In this document: positions 16,367 through 23,913 of the stretch, piece after piece | How the letters are laid out: every line of letters begins with the position of its first letter | Position numbering within the stretch: position 1 is the first letter of the stretch | NCBI GenBank assembly: GCA_900315485.1 | Contig: OMZI01000005.1 | Location: 98,837-162,836 of the forward strand | Length of the DNA stretch: 64,000 bases | Source of the DNA: an uncultured Eubacteriales bacterium | GTDB lineage: Bacteria; Bacillota; Clostridia; Peptostreptococcales; Anaerovoracaceae | Direction: 5' to 3' | Made by a program: the position numbers and the translations under genes | The notes under the pieces: model-generated | The model's database searches: none | What the model saw: only the letters and a program-made list of their open reading frames with translations | Told to the model about the DNA's origin: nothing

Positions 16367-16746
16367 ATCTGTGGAGTCTGTTCTGCAAGTGCAGCTTTGC
16401 TAAGACAATGGAGATACAGGTTGTAATAGCCCGGTCCGTCAAGATCGAGCCATACGTTGAATTCTATTGGGCTTGGATGCGGAAGCAGATGCTTGTGGCA
16501 GTATTCCTTGAGATCATCCAGAGTAGGGAAGGTCTCTTTGAAGGCTTCGAGGACTGCGTCGAACTCTTCTGTCAGCTCCGGCGTTTCCACTTCCGGATTG
16601 ATCGGCCACACTGTGTCCCACCATCTGTAGCCGTCGTAGTCACAGCGGAAATATTCGAGTTCTGCTGCGGAGTAGCCTCTTTCGTTTTTTCTGTCCCATG
16701 CGTCAGGGCAGGGGCAGGTCTTTGTGAGTTTGCCTGAGAGGTTCAT
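16342..16746 (-). CDS. Hypothetical protein whose C-terminus runs into an IS end
   Basis: A 134-aa acidic, Trp/Tyr-rich protein (RCDYDGYRWWDTVWP) with no recognised family. The last about 8 residues (MSTSHRLG) are read from the orphan omega-RNA end, so the insertion probably truncated or replaced the original tail. AAAGGAGCCTCT precedes the ATG, and a TATAAT box lies at 16778-16783. Confidence 0.55.
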   Translation of the reverse strand: MNLSGKLTKTCPCPDAWDRKNERGYSAAELEYFRCDYDGYRWWDTVWPINPEVETPELTEEFDAVLEAFKETFPTLDDLKEYCHKHLLPHPSPIEFNVWLDLDGPGYYNLYLHCLSKAALAEQTPQMSTSHRLG

Positions 16747-16832
16747 AGAGGCTCCTTTTAGTGGGAATTATACTGATATTATATCGCATTTCGTGTTCGC
16801 TTTGCGGTGTAGGATGAAGAAATTACTCAGCT

Positions 16833-16994
16833 TTATCCCTCTGCAATCTTGAATACTGCGGTTTTCTTGATGCTGATATGCCCGGATGTATCGAGCTTGT
16901 CTGCGACTATAGAAAGGACTTCCTCTCTGTCAGCAATTTGGTAGTGTCTTTTGCCGGCCTCGTCATACCAGCCGACCTTGTATTTCTCTTTCAT
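16833..16994 (-). CDS. Small hypothetical protein (53 aa)
   Basis: Reads MKEKYKVGWYDEAGKRHYQI and ends KTAVFKIAEG, a beta-rich fold with protein-like composition. AAAGGAGGCTTTAC gives a good ribosome site. It follows the 17007 gene by 12 bp, in the same operon. Confidence 0.5.
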   Translation of the reverse strand: MKEKYKVGWYDEAGKRHYQIADREEVLSIVADKLDTSGHISIKKTAVFKIAEG

Positions 16995-17006
16995 GTAAAG
17001 CCTCCT

Positions 17007-17222
17007 TTACATCCACGGGGTCCAATTGGGTCTTCCTTTCCAGTCCTTTTCTGATACGCCGTTCTTATCGAGGCGGACGCTTCTGGACTGGATCGTATAT
17101 TTGACCCTCGGGTGTTTTTCCTTAAGTTCTGCAAGCTTCTGCTGTATACAGTCATACGAATCTGAGCGGAAGCATTCAGCGCCGTCCTTGTTTATTCTGT
17201 ATTCGTATCGTTCGCGTATCAT
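17007..17222 (-). CDS. Small hypothetical protein (71 aa)
   Basis: Basic protein starting MIRERYEYRINKDG; overlaps the stop of the upstream gene by 4 bp, indicating coupling. No domain is recognised. Confidence 0.55.
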   Translation of the reverse strand: MIRERYEYRINKDGAECFRSDSYDCIQQKLAELKEKHPRVKYTIQSRSVRLDKNGVSEKDWKGRPNWTPWM

Positions 17223-18337
17223 TGTGCAGATCCTCCGAGGCCGGGGCTTGGGCTGTCAGCTGCACGGTACTCCTTCGGAGCAGGACGCATATTTCCTCTC
17301 TCAGGGCCTTTTTCAAATGGTTTGATGTAGATTACCTTTCCGCTCTGATAGTGCCTGTAGTGACCTCTGACAGACCACGCGGCGGTGCGTCTTACTATTC
17401 TCCCGCGGTGCACTTTTACAGCGGAGTTCTCCGCGCATTCGATGACCGGTCCTCCGAGGAAAACGATCTTTCTTCGTCTGTTGTTCTTGCTTTTCCGCGT
17501 CACTCTGACGAGTTTCTGATCGGTATCTGCGGCGGAAGGGGAGGGCTCTGATTCAGCATGTTCCTGTGCCTCGATGAGCCTGTTCAGATGCAGGAACGTC
17601 CCTACGAATACGTTCAGCATATGTCCGTTGATCTCCTGCGCACTTTTAAGTTCTTCTTCCGCGTCGAAGCGGTAGTCCCTCAGCATTCTCCGTGCTATAG
17701 GTACATCTGTGAATGTGAGTACCGTTTTCGGCATTCCTAGCGCTATGTACACAAGGTCGTCTCCCGAGAAGCTGTGTTCTGCACGGATATTGCCCTTGTC
17801 CATTATGAAGGTCGTCGCCTGCCGGAAGAGGAACCCTACATCATGCACGCGCTTTTCGTAGACGGCCAGTTCGACCTTCAGGCGATCTTCTTCCGGATCC
17901 GCCTCAAGGACCTTGAAGTGCAGATATACCGGATGGTGGTTTTCTTCCGTGTTCTCGTAGAAGAAGTGATGCTGTATGACTCCTTCGCGGAGGAATGGGA
18001 GGTACTCCCTTACGTGCACAGAGCAATCTCTTTTCAGAAACTCGTCTATGCATATCCCGAGTCCCGATATGTTGCAGTTCTCCTCACCTGAACCGTCTAT
18101 GAGGTTGATGCAGTCGTATTTCTTGATTTCTCTTTGGTCCAGAAGGCGGTCGTATGGGAACATCCCCTGCGGGATATCGTTTTCCGGAGCGTCTGCGCTC
18201 TTTTTGACCTTCGCGTATATCTCCGGCATCTTCCGGACCAGTGTCCGGATCCCGTTGCTGTAGTCGGCGAGTACGACCGGCTGATTTCCTACCGGAAAGC
18301 GGATATTCCATTCGTCCTGTGGAATGTTTCTGTTCAT
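17219..18337 (-). CDS. Hypothetical protein (372 aa)
   Basis: The largest orphan of this block. The first about 240 residues are a mixed alpha/beta soluble domain; after about 270 the sequence turns basic and disordered (RKSKNNRRRK), with short beta segments (VHRGRIVRRTAAWSVRGHYRHY) and a proline-rich tail. The tail looks like a nucleic-acid-binding extension. No known motif is found. Co-transcribed with 17007 and 16833. Confidence 0.6.
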   Translation of the reverse strand: MNRNIPQDEWNIRFPVGNQPVVLADYSNGIRTLVRKMPEIYAKVKKSADAPENDIPQGMFPYDRLLDQREIKKYDCINLIDGSGEENCNISGLGICIDEFLKRDCSVHVREYLPFLREGVIQHHFFYENTEENHHPVYLHFKVLEADPEEDRLKVELAVYEKRVHDVGFLFRQATTFIMDKGNIRAEHSFSGDDLVYIALGMPKTVLTFTDVPIARRMLRDYRFDAEEELKSAQEINGHMLNVFVGTFLHLNRLIEAQEHAESEPSPSAADTDQKLVRVTRKSKNNRRRKIVFLGGPVIECAENSAVKVHRGRIVRRTAAWSVRGHYRHYQSGKVIYIKPFEKGPERGNMRPAPKEYRAADSPSPGLGGSAQ

Positions 18338-18377
18338 GAGTTCTCCAATGATATTACGCAGGCTATCCCAAGGCCTC

Positions 18378-18662
18378 TTAACAGTTCTGTGGGTGGCCGT
18401 CTGACATCCATCCGCTTACCTTGTCTGCGCTGTTCTCGCGAAGGATCGTGCGACAAAACTCCTCAAATCGATCTTTGCCGTACAGATGGATAGATTCCTC
18501 GGTCAAAAGGGGAAACCTGCCTGAAGGGTCAAGCCACGGGTTTATGATGTACTGGCCCTCGAAGTAGAAGCCTATACAGTCGCTGTATTCTCCATATTCG
18601 TTGGCATCGCTGTACTGTTCTTCTGTAAGAGCTTTTGCCTTTTCTATGTGCTCTGTTATCAT
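18378..18662 (-). CDS. Hypothetical protein (94 aa), shares a domain with the 11.4 kb gene
   Basis: GGAGGAAAGTC precedes the ATG used here; a longer frame runs upstream into non-coding DNA. The segment FEGQYIINPWLDPSGRF matches the N-terminal domain of the 11405-11977 protein, a paralog pair on the same element. Function is unknown. Confidence 0.6.
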   Translation of the reverse strand: MITEHIEKAKALTEEQYSDANEYGEYSDCIGFYFEGQYIINPWLDPSGRFPLLTEESIHLYGKDRFEEFCRTILRENSADKVSGWMSDGHPQNC

Positions 18663-18834
18663 GACTTTCCTCCGGATGAAAGGGGAGGCCGGGTTTTGCC
18701 TTCGTCCCATTGGTGGAATTAAGGGATGCAGCGCGGTATTTGCTGACCGCCGCGCCATCGGCAGGAAAAATTCAACAAAAGATGCCTTTCGGCTGGCCCG
18801 AAGATACGATGCCTCTTCGGGTGGGCCTGATAAC

Positions 18835-19278
18835 TTATCCATCGAATTCTCCGCGTTCTTCCATCATATTCATTACCTCAGTAAACACTCTGGTCTGAGC
18901 ATCTCTCCACTCTTCAAGCTGCGCATTGTCCTTGAAGATGAGTGCTATATGGGGTGTCTCATTGATGTCAGAGCGGTGGACGATCAAAGGGTAGGGGTGC
19001 GGTTCGTTCATCTGCTCCTGCGACCTCGGGGTGAATGTGAGGATCTTCAGTGCTTCAAGAAAACTCATATCATTGTATGTACTACCCATATGGTGTACGC
19101 AGCCAGGTCCGTCTTTTCCGCTTTTGCTTATAACTGCGCCAAAATGCGGAGAACTCTCGCAGAAGCAGTAATAACCGAGGTGCGGGGTCTCCCACGGCTT
19201 GGCAAGCATGTATCTGCAGTGGCGGCAGCTATTGTTGTTCTCTGATATTACTTTGTCAGTGTTGTTTGTAGTATTCAT
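18835..19278 (-). CDS. Hypothetical protein with an N-terminal Cys cluster (147 aa)
   Basis: The N-terminus has C..C...C.C and a distant C-HH (CVHHMGS), a likely metal site; the rest is alpha/beta. It starts 4 bp inside the end of the XRE gene, so the two are co-translated. Confidence 0.55.
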   Translation of the reverse strand: MNTTNNTDKVISENNNSCRHCRYMLAKPWETPHLGYYCFCESSPHFGAVISKSGKDGPGCVHHMGSTYNDMSFLEALKILTFTPRSQEQMNEPHPYPLIVHRSDINETPHIALIFKDNAQLEEWRDAQTRVFTEVMNMMEERGEFDG

Positions 19279-19487
19279 GACTTGGCCTTTTCCTTTAAAT
19301 CGATTTCATATCCCAGCGCATCGAGCAGAAGTACTAATGTGTCTGTATGCATCTGTCTGTGGCCGTTCTCAAAGCCTATGATAGAGTTCTTGTGAACTCC
19401 GGAGGCTGTGGCTAATTGGGCCTGCGTCCAGTTCCTTTTATGCCTTAAGGCTCGAAGTTCTGCGCCCAGGGTATTATTACTCATCAT
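19275..19487 (-). CDS. XRE-family transcriptional regulator (70 aa)
   Basis: A single Cro/CI helix-turn-helix: LGAELRALRHKRNWTQAQLA, then SGVHKNSIIGFENGHRQMHT. Length is typical of minimal XRE proteins. Its overlap with the Cys-cluster gene is similar to small regulator-effector pairs, but no toxin is recognised. Confidence 0.85.
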   Translation of the reverse strand: MMSNNTLGAELRALRHKRNWTQAQLATASGVHKNSIIGFENGHRQMHTDTLVLLLDALGYEIDLKEKAKS

Positions 19488-19502
19488 TACAGTCTCCTTT
19501 CG

Positions 19503-19985
19503 TCATCGGGACTCAGCGGCTCGGGATGGGGCAAGCGGGACACTGCTCCTATAGCCGAAATTCTTCTTGTCGGCATATTCCTTAACGCTGAACTTTCCAC
19601 CTGCATCAAATATTCTGTACATATCATCAATCGGTACAGGGACTGTGATCTCTTCGCCGTAAGAGTTCTTGTCGACATGTGCTTTGTACAATTTGTCTGC
19701 TTCTTTTACAGACCCGCAAACATACAGAAAAGGGTATGTCATAAAGTCTCTGACATAAACGACATTGTCGGTGATCCTTGCAATCATGGAATAAATCTGG
19801 TATTCGGATTTATCTCTGCCATATCTTCTTGTCTTATAATCCCAGTCAGAACCACCGGACAGCTTGGAATTTGCATGTACAAATGCCTTGAATTCGAGCG
19901 GTACGATCTGCTCCTTCGCAATTACGTCAGCATCGGTATCGATGGTATTGAACAAGCTGTAAAGATTGATTTGATCATGTTTCAT
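19503..19985 (-). CDS. Hypothetical protein (160 aa)
   Basis: Starts MKHDQINLYSLFNTIDTDAD. The central stretch FKAFVHANSKLSGGSDWDYK resembles PD-(D/E)XK-like or VRR folds only faintly, so I assign no function. The start overlaps no other gene. An XRE regulator follows downstream. Confidence 0.5.
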   Translation of the reverse strand: MKHDQINLYSLFNTIDTDADVIAKEQIVPLEFKAFVHANSKLSGGSDWDYKTRRYGRDKSEYQIYSMIARITDNVVYVRDFMTYPFLYVCGSVKEADKLYKAHVDKNSYGEEITVPVPIDDMYRIFDAGGKFSVKEYADKKNFGYRSSVPLAPSRAAESR

Positions 19986-20000
19986 ATCTATGCCTCGTTT

Positions 20001-20815
20001 CTACATCCATCCGCAATCCGTCTGCGGTTCATAATTGCTTACTCTACAAATCTTGCAAACATCAGCTTTGCCATCAAGTTCGCAAGCCTCGCAATCCGTC
20101 TGCAGAGTATCGGCTTCACGGCACTCCGTCAGTATGTCAAGCACCCATGTGCTTAACGACAGCCTTGCACTCTTGCTTATGCTTTCTCGCTCATTGAGGA
20201 TTTCATAATGGTGTTTGCGAATCTGCTGATATGCTTCCTTAAATGTCATCCACTTGCCCCCTTCCGTATACTCTGAATCGTAGTAGTCTTTGTTCTTCCT
20301 GATAGGGCTGTATGCAGTTTCATAGAAGTCATTGTCCTTTACCCTGTGCTTGATCCAGATGATCTCCCGCAGACGTCTTCTAACATCTATCTCGCTCGCT
20401 GTAGTGGTATTGCACTTCTGCATGTCTGATGCCAGGGATTCAACATCTTCGATAAATCTGCTGACCGGCATCGGGATATGCAGCTTCTCTTTCAGTTCGT
20501 CATGCAGTGATGAGAGGGTAGGGTTGTCCGCTTTAGCCACTATGCAGAGCAGGCGGTCAAGCAAATCAAGCGATGACAGCTGCCCGCTCTGGTATGCCGC
20601 TGCGATCTGGGCGGTCTTGCTCCTGCAAAGGCTGACCGGGCGGTATGTAGCAAGGTAGTAGCCTGAAGCTCGCTCTACGCGTATAAGAACGCGGTCATCC
20701 TTGACGGTGATAGCGAAGCCCTTTTGCTTGGCCTGTCTGATGTGGTTCAGAAGGTCTTCTTCTATAATGAAGAACTGAGATATCCCAAGAAGACTTCCTT
20801 CAGATGATTATTCAT
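20001..20815 (-). pseudogene. Orphan gene interrupted by a frameshift near its start
   Basis: An ATG at 20815 with a strong GAGGAGGTCGTAG site reads MNNHLKEVFLG and soon stops. The protein-like frame continues one base off as ISQFFIIEEDLLNHIRQAK and runs on for about 250 residues to a Cys-rich tail (CEACELDGKADVCKICR). One inserted base near 20785 explains both. Without correction only an internal TTG at 20564 could start the long frame. The family is not recognised; the tail suggests a zinc site. Confidence 0.45.
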
Positions 20816-20920
20816 CTACGACCTCCTCGATCATATAGTCTTCGTCTCTTGACATTGCCTTCAGGCCCCGACTATCTCGGGGATCTTTTCCAATGCTTTT
20901 CTGTATGCATATTCGCTCAT
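20808..20920 (-). other. Two very short possible ORFs
   Basis: MSEYAYRKALEKIPEIVGA (19 aa) and MSRDEDYMIEEVVDE (15 aa) lie in the leader of the frameshifted gene. The second contains that gene's Shine-Dalgarno. They may be leader peptides or chance frames. Confidence 0.2.
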
Positions 20921-20974
20921 ATTGTCCTTTTGTTTCTCCTGTTCAAATGAATTGCCGTGGTATAACTCCAGAAG

Positions 20975-21568
20975 TTACTTGCTGATCGGCCTTGCGATGA
21001 GCTCGCCTGTGGTGTAGTTCTTGAGAAACTGCGCTTTGACGAGCCTGTAGTGTTCGCCGTACTCTTTTATCTCGGCAATCATCGCTTTGGCTGTGTCGAC
21101 ATCTCTGGCCCAGAGAAGGGCATCGTCCCTGTATACGTTAGCCCACTTGTCGCCGACGCGCTGCTGTATGACATAGCCGGTCAGATCTGACAGGATCTCT
21201 TTCTGCGCTTGCCTTAACGCGTTCCTTTTGCGGTTCATCTCGTGGCGTTCCCGGTTTTCTTTGTCGACCTGTTTTCTAAGGAGCTTCTCCTCAAGACGCG
21301 GATTGGGGATCCTTTCGAGGACCACATTGACAGCAGTAGGGGTTGCACCGGTCTGTTCTTCTGTGATCTCGAACTGAACCTTTGCTCCGGTAAACGCGCA
21401 TGCGTCCCACAGAGTCATCCACTGGCCTGAGTAGTAGCCGCCTTCATTGGCGTTTGTGACGTATTTCTTGTCTGACCAATAGCGGACACCGTTGTCGCCC
21501 TTGATGAAGAAATAGCTGCCGTTCCACTTCTTGATGTGGTCTATCGTACCTGTGATAACGTCCTTCAT
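20975..21568 (-). CDS. Hypothetical protein (197 aa), possible OB-fold start
   Basis: The first about 75 residues (GTIDHIKKWNGSYFFIKGD ... GAKVQFEI) have the strand pattern of cold-shock-type OB folds. The middle is a charged helix and the rest alpha/beta. The start ATGA overlaps the stop of the upstream Cys-rich gene. A role in nucleic-acid binding is only inferred. Confidence 0.5.
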   Translation of the reverse strand: MKDVITGTIDHIKKWNGSYFFIKGDNGVRYWSDKKYVTNANEGGYYSGQWMTLWDACAFTGAKVQFEITEEQTGATPTAVNVVLERIPNPRLEEKLLRKQVDKENRERHEMNRKRNALRQAQKEILSDLTGYVIQQRVGDKWANVYRDDALLWARDVDTAKAMIAEIKEYGEHYRLVKAQFLKNYTTGELIARPISK

Positions 21569-21735
21569 GACTCCTTTCCCTCCCAGTCTTCGCAGTTATC
21601 GCCGTAAAGGGTAGGGCAGCCGCAGTTTTCGCTTCTCTCATTTCCGCAGTAGAAGCCGCTGTGCTGTCTCACGCCGCTGCCGTCTCTGTCATAGCAGTTG
21701 TGCCTGCATGTTCCGCATACTTCTTTGGTGTTCAT
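21565..21735 (-). CDS. Small Cys-rich protein (56 aa)
   Basis: Starts MNTKEVCGTCRHNCYDRDGS with eight Cys in CxxC-type spacing, including SENCGCP; a likely zinc-binding orphan typical of Firmicutes phages. It is the first gene behind a consensus promoter at 21894-21922. Confidence 0.6.
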   Translation of the reverse strand: MNTKEVCGTCRHNCYDRDGSGVRQHSGFYCGNERSENCGCPTLYGDNCEDWEGKES

Positions 21736-21823
21736 GGTGTGCGTTCCTTTCTGTTACCCGAGTCGGTCCTGTCACCATAGAACCGAGCTCAGTCGTTGCT
21801 TGAATTATGTATGTATGAGTTCC

Positions 21824-21855
21824 GGCGAAAGTGGCGATTTTCGCCACTTAGCGCC
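21824..21855. terminator. Strong hairpin in the 5' leader
   Basis: AAGTGGCG-ATTTT-CGCCACTT extended by GGCG/CGCC. It lies between the promoter and the first gene of the leftward operon, with no clear U-run, so it may be a leader structure rather than a terminator. Confidence 0.4.
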
Positions 21856-21893
21856 GAGAGAGGAGGGTAAATATGTGTGGTTACCCTATGAGC

Positions 21894-21936
21894 ATTATAC
21901 CAAACTATGCAGTAAATGTCAATTTAACGCATAGTT
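21894..21936 (-). promoter_or_regulatory. Consensus promoter with a flanking palindromic operator
   Basis: Reading leftward: TTGACA, 17 bp, TATAAT, a perfect sigma-70/A match (-35 at 21917-21922, -10 at 21894-21899). An 8-bp inverted repeat AACTATGC...GCATAGTT (21903-21910 and 21929-21936) brackets the -35 box, a likely repressor site. It drives the 21735 to 20001 gene group. Confidence 0.8.
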
Positions 21937-21997
21937 CAATCTGTTTTAAAAACAGGCTTAGCCGCCCGCTACATCGCTGGATATCTACACCGGCCCG

Positions 21998-22324
21998 TTA
22001 CGACGCTTTTCCCGCGTTCTTTTTTCTGTTTTTATTCACTGTCCTGAATATTTCCGCCGGGAGCTGTAGCACTGTCACTAGGACCAGATCATCGAGGTCT
22101 TCTGTATAGATAAACGCTTTGTCTCCGTACAGATATATTACTCTGTTTTCATCGTAGTACTGCTGATCAAGCCAGCGTCTTACGGTTCCTTTGGTTTCTT
22201 CTGCGTTTGTTCCTCTTTCAATTGCCAGGTTGCAGATTCTTTCTGCTGCTGCTTTCTTTCCTGCGCCGCAACGATCTTTGATTCGCTGTCTTGCGTGATT
22301 GCTGATGTAGATATTGCCGTTCAT
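21998..22324 (-). CDS. Hypothetical protein (108 aa)
   Basis: Starts MNGNIYISNHARQRIKDRCG and contains a D..VLVTVL strand and a basic tail. The HARQRIKDR start followed by a YYDENRVIYLYGDKAFIY hairpin is seen in phage orphan proteins of RelE/DUF4258-like shape. Not enough for a firm call. AAGGAGAACATC precedes the ATG. Confidence 0.55.
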   Translation of the reverse strand: MNGNIYISNHARQRIKDRCGAGKKAAAERICNLAIERGTNAEETKGTVRRWLDQQYYDENRVIYLYGDKAFIYTEDLDDLVLVTVLQLPAEIFRTVNKNRKKNAGKAS

Positions 22325-22464
22325 GATGTTCTCCTTTCTTAGGTACTCTGATACCTTTTGATATGATTTCTCGCCTTAGAGGGCGAAATGTTGCCTCGTA
22401 TTCTGAGAAATCTGCGGTCACCAGTCGCAGAACTCTCGGCACGAGGCCTTTGGTGCTTTGGTTT

Positions 22465-22893
22465 CTACTCATCAAGGGCGTTCCATGCTGTGCTGTATTC
22501 ACTGAAGTCAGGCTCGAAAGTCTCCGATATGTCATCCCATATAACAGGAAGTTCAGCGACCCAGAATTCTCCGACAGAATCAGTCAGGTAACTGTTTTTA
22601 TCGCAATCACACATAGAAGCCCATTGATCTTTAGCATATGATATCGCTGCCGCCTTGTCTGTAAACATTTTGTATGAGCCGGAGCCTTTGCGGTCCCTGT
22701 ATTCGTAGAACACCCAGGCTTTATGATTTACCTCTTCGCTGGAAACGATGTATGTCAGCATATCCAGCACGTAATCAGGCGGTGTTCTCTTTCCTGTCTC
22801 CCAGTCTTCAACGGTCCTTCTTGGGATCCCGTATTTTTCGGAGAATTTGATCTGAGAAAGCCCTGTGCGGCTTCTAAGTTCTTTTATTGTCAT
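22465..22893 (-). CDS. XRE-family regulator with a C-terminal extension (142 aa)
   Basis: The N-terminal HTH (MTIKELRSRTGLSQIKFSEK, then YGIPRRTVEDWETGKRTPPD) is of the plasmid/phage XRE type. Residues 65-142 form an extra domain (WVFYEYRDRKGSGSYKMFTD) common in Clostridia element regulators. CAGGAGGGCACC precedes the chosen ATG. Its promoter carries a palindrome between -35 and -10, so it probably represses itself. Confidence 0.8.
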   Translation of the reverse strand: MTIKELRSRTGLSQIKFSEKYGIPRRTVEDWETGKRTPPDYVLDMLTYIVSSEEVNHKAWVFYEYRDRKGSGSYKMFTDKAAAISYAKDQWASMCDCDKNSYLTDSVGEFWVAELPVIWDDISETFEPDFSEYSTAWNALDE

Positions 22894-22923
22894 TGGTGCC
22901 CTCCTGGGTTGATTCTTGTCTGA

Positions 22924-22952
22924 ATTATACCACGCAAAGCGTGGCGCGTCAA
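22924..22952 (-). promoter_or_regulatory. Promoter of the XRE gene with a central palindromic operator
   Basis: Leftward TTGACG, 17 bp, TATAAT. The spacer is almost entirely the perfect palindrome CCACGC-TTT-GCGTGG (22930-22944), placed where a bound repressor would exclude polymerase. This fits autorepression by the downstream XRE protein. Confidence 0.8.
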
Positions 22953-23052
22953 TATAAAGACTGTAAAAAATGCTCAAGCTATGCATATTCCACGTTGGTA
23001 ACCAAAAAATTTTTGGGGAATTATTTGAAAAAAAACATACATAATTCTTAAT

Positions 23053-23090
23053 AAAAAAGTCAGCTTTTTTTAGCTGACTTTTTTACATAA
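23053..23090 (-). terminator. Intrinsic terminator overlapping a gene end
   Basis: AAAAAAGTCAGC-TAAAAAAA-GCTGACTTTTTT. The 5' stem encodes the last residues and stop of the zinc-ribbon repeat protein. Confidence 0.8.
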
Positions 23091-23854
23091 TGCATTTTTT
23101 TCCTACGCCTTCCTCTACAAATTGGACATGATTCAATGCCTCTCATTTTGTTTTCTACTCTAGCATTAATAGCCATTTCATATATATGGTCATCGTTGTT
23201 TTCGCATTCCCAAAACACAACACTTGTATCATTTTCAGTTACGTGATTTGGATTAACATTAAGGTAGTTGTTATACTTATAGAACCAGTACTTCATTAGA
23301 TCTTCTTGCCGTGCTGCAAAACTGTTAGCGCGGCGAGCACATATAGGGCAAGCGATATTCCCCGCTTTTTTACACTGCACACGACTTCTCGGAGTCATAC
23401 TGTAACTGTGCCCCAAACTGCACTTTAATTCGACCGGCCTATTATAATTCTCCGCTATTTCCCATGGATCAACCTCATTCTTTTCATAATCCCATTCCGG
23501 AAGCAGATCCTCATTCAGAGCTGCAAAACTGTTAGCGCGGCGAGCACATATAGGGCAAGCGATATGTCCTGTTTTTTTACACTGCACACGCTTCATCGGA
23601 GTCATACTGTAACTGTGCCCCAAATTGCAATTTAAATTGACTGGCCTTTCATAATTCTCCGGTATTTCCCATGGATCAACTTCATTTCTCTCATAGTCCC
23701 ATTCCGGAAGCAGATCCTCATTCAGAGCTGCAAAACTGTTGACATCAGGTATTACCACACGACCAGCACAGACCGGGCAAGCGATATGCCCTGCTTTTTT
23801 ACGCCGCACACGACTTCTCGGAGTCATACTGTAACAAAGTGAAGAAACATGCAA
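23060..23854 (-). CDS. Treble-clef zinc-ribbon repeat protein, 5' truncated
   Basis: A 264-aa protein made of about 62-residue repeats, each with ACP(I/V)CA.R.....NSFAALNEDLLPEWDYE, then NEVDPWEI..NY..PV.L.C..GHSYSMTP. This is the DUF4379-like probable zinc-ribbon family found near restriction or mobile elements in Clostridia. The first repeat lacks its CNLGHS start: the frame begins abruptly at CYSMTPRSR behind an unrelated leader, so the 5' end has been deleted. Local base composition is more A+T rich than neighbours. The last unit (NDDHIYEMAINARVENKMRG) diverges. Full-length relatives in this family often bear a nuclease domain, absent here. Confidence 0.7.
   Translation of the reverse strand: MHVSSLCYSMTPRSRVRRKKAGHIACPVCAGRVVIPDVNSFAALNEDLLPEWDYERNEVDPWEIPENYERPVNLNCNLGHSYSMTPMKRVQCKKTGHIACPICARRANSFAALNEDLLPEWDYEKNEVDPWEIAENYNRPVELKCSLGHSYSMTPRSRVQCKKAGNIACPICARRANSFAARQEDLMKYWFYKYNNYLNVNPNHVTENDTSVVFWECENNDDHIYEMAINARVENKMRGIESCPICRGRRRKKMHYVKKSAKKS
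23320..23830. repeat. Three near-identical direct DNA repeats of about 195 bp
   Basis: The segments starting AGAGCTGCAAAACTGTTAGC or close variants recur near 23328, 23518 and 23727 and carry the same downstream CGGAGTCATACTGTAAC. They encode the zinc-ribbon units. High DNA identity suggests recent duplication and potential copy-number change by recombination. Confidence 0.75.
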
Positions 23855-23875
23855 TATAAAACGCCCCGAACAAAA

Positions 23876-23912
23876 GTCCGAGGCGCTCTTCGTTAAAGCA
23901 TGTTTGTTGTGT
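23876..23912 (-). terminator. Terminator after the PcfJ-like gene
   Basis: A GCGCCTCGGACTTTT..GGGGCG-type hairpin with a following T-run (GGGGCGTTTTATATT) ends the PcfJ-like gene and precedes the truncated zinc-ribbon gene. Confidence 0.5.
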
Positions 23913-23913
23913 C

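Noticed and set aside
22218-22535. A 105-aa frame overlapping the XRE and the 108-aa gene
   Set aside because: It overlaps both genes in another frame, with Arg-rich composition typical of a shadow frame.
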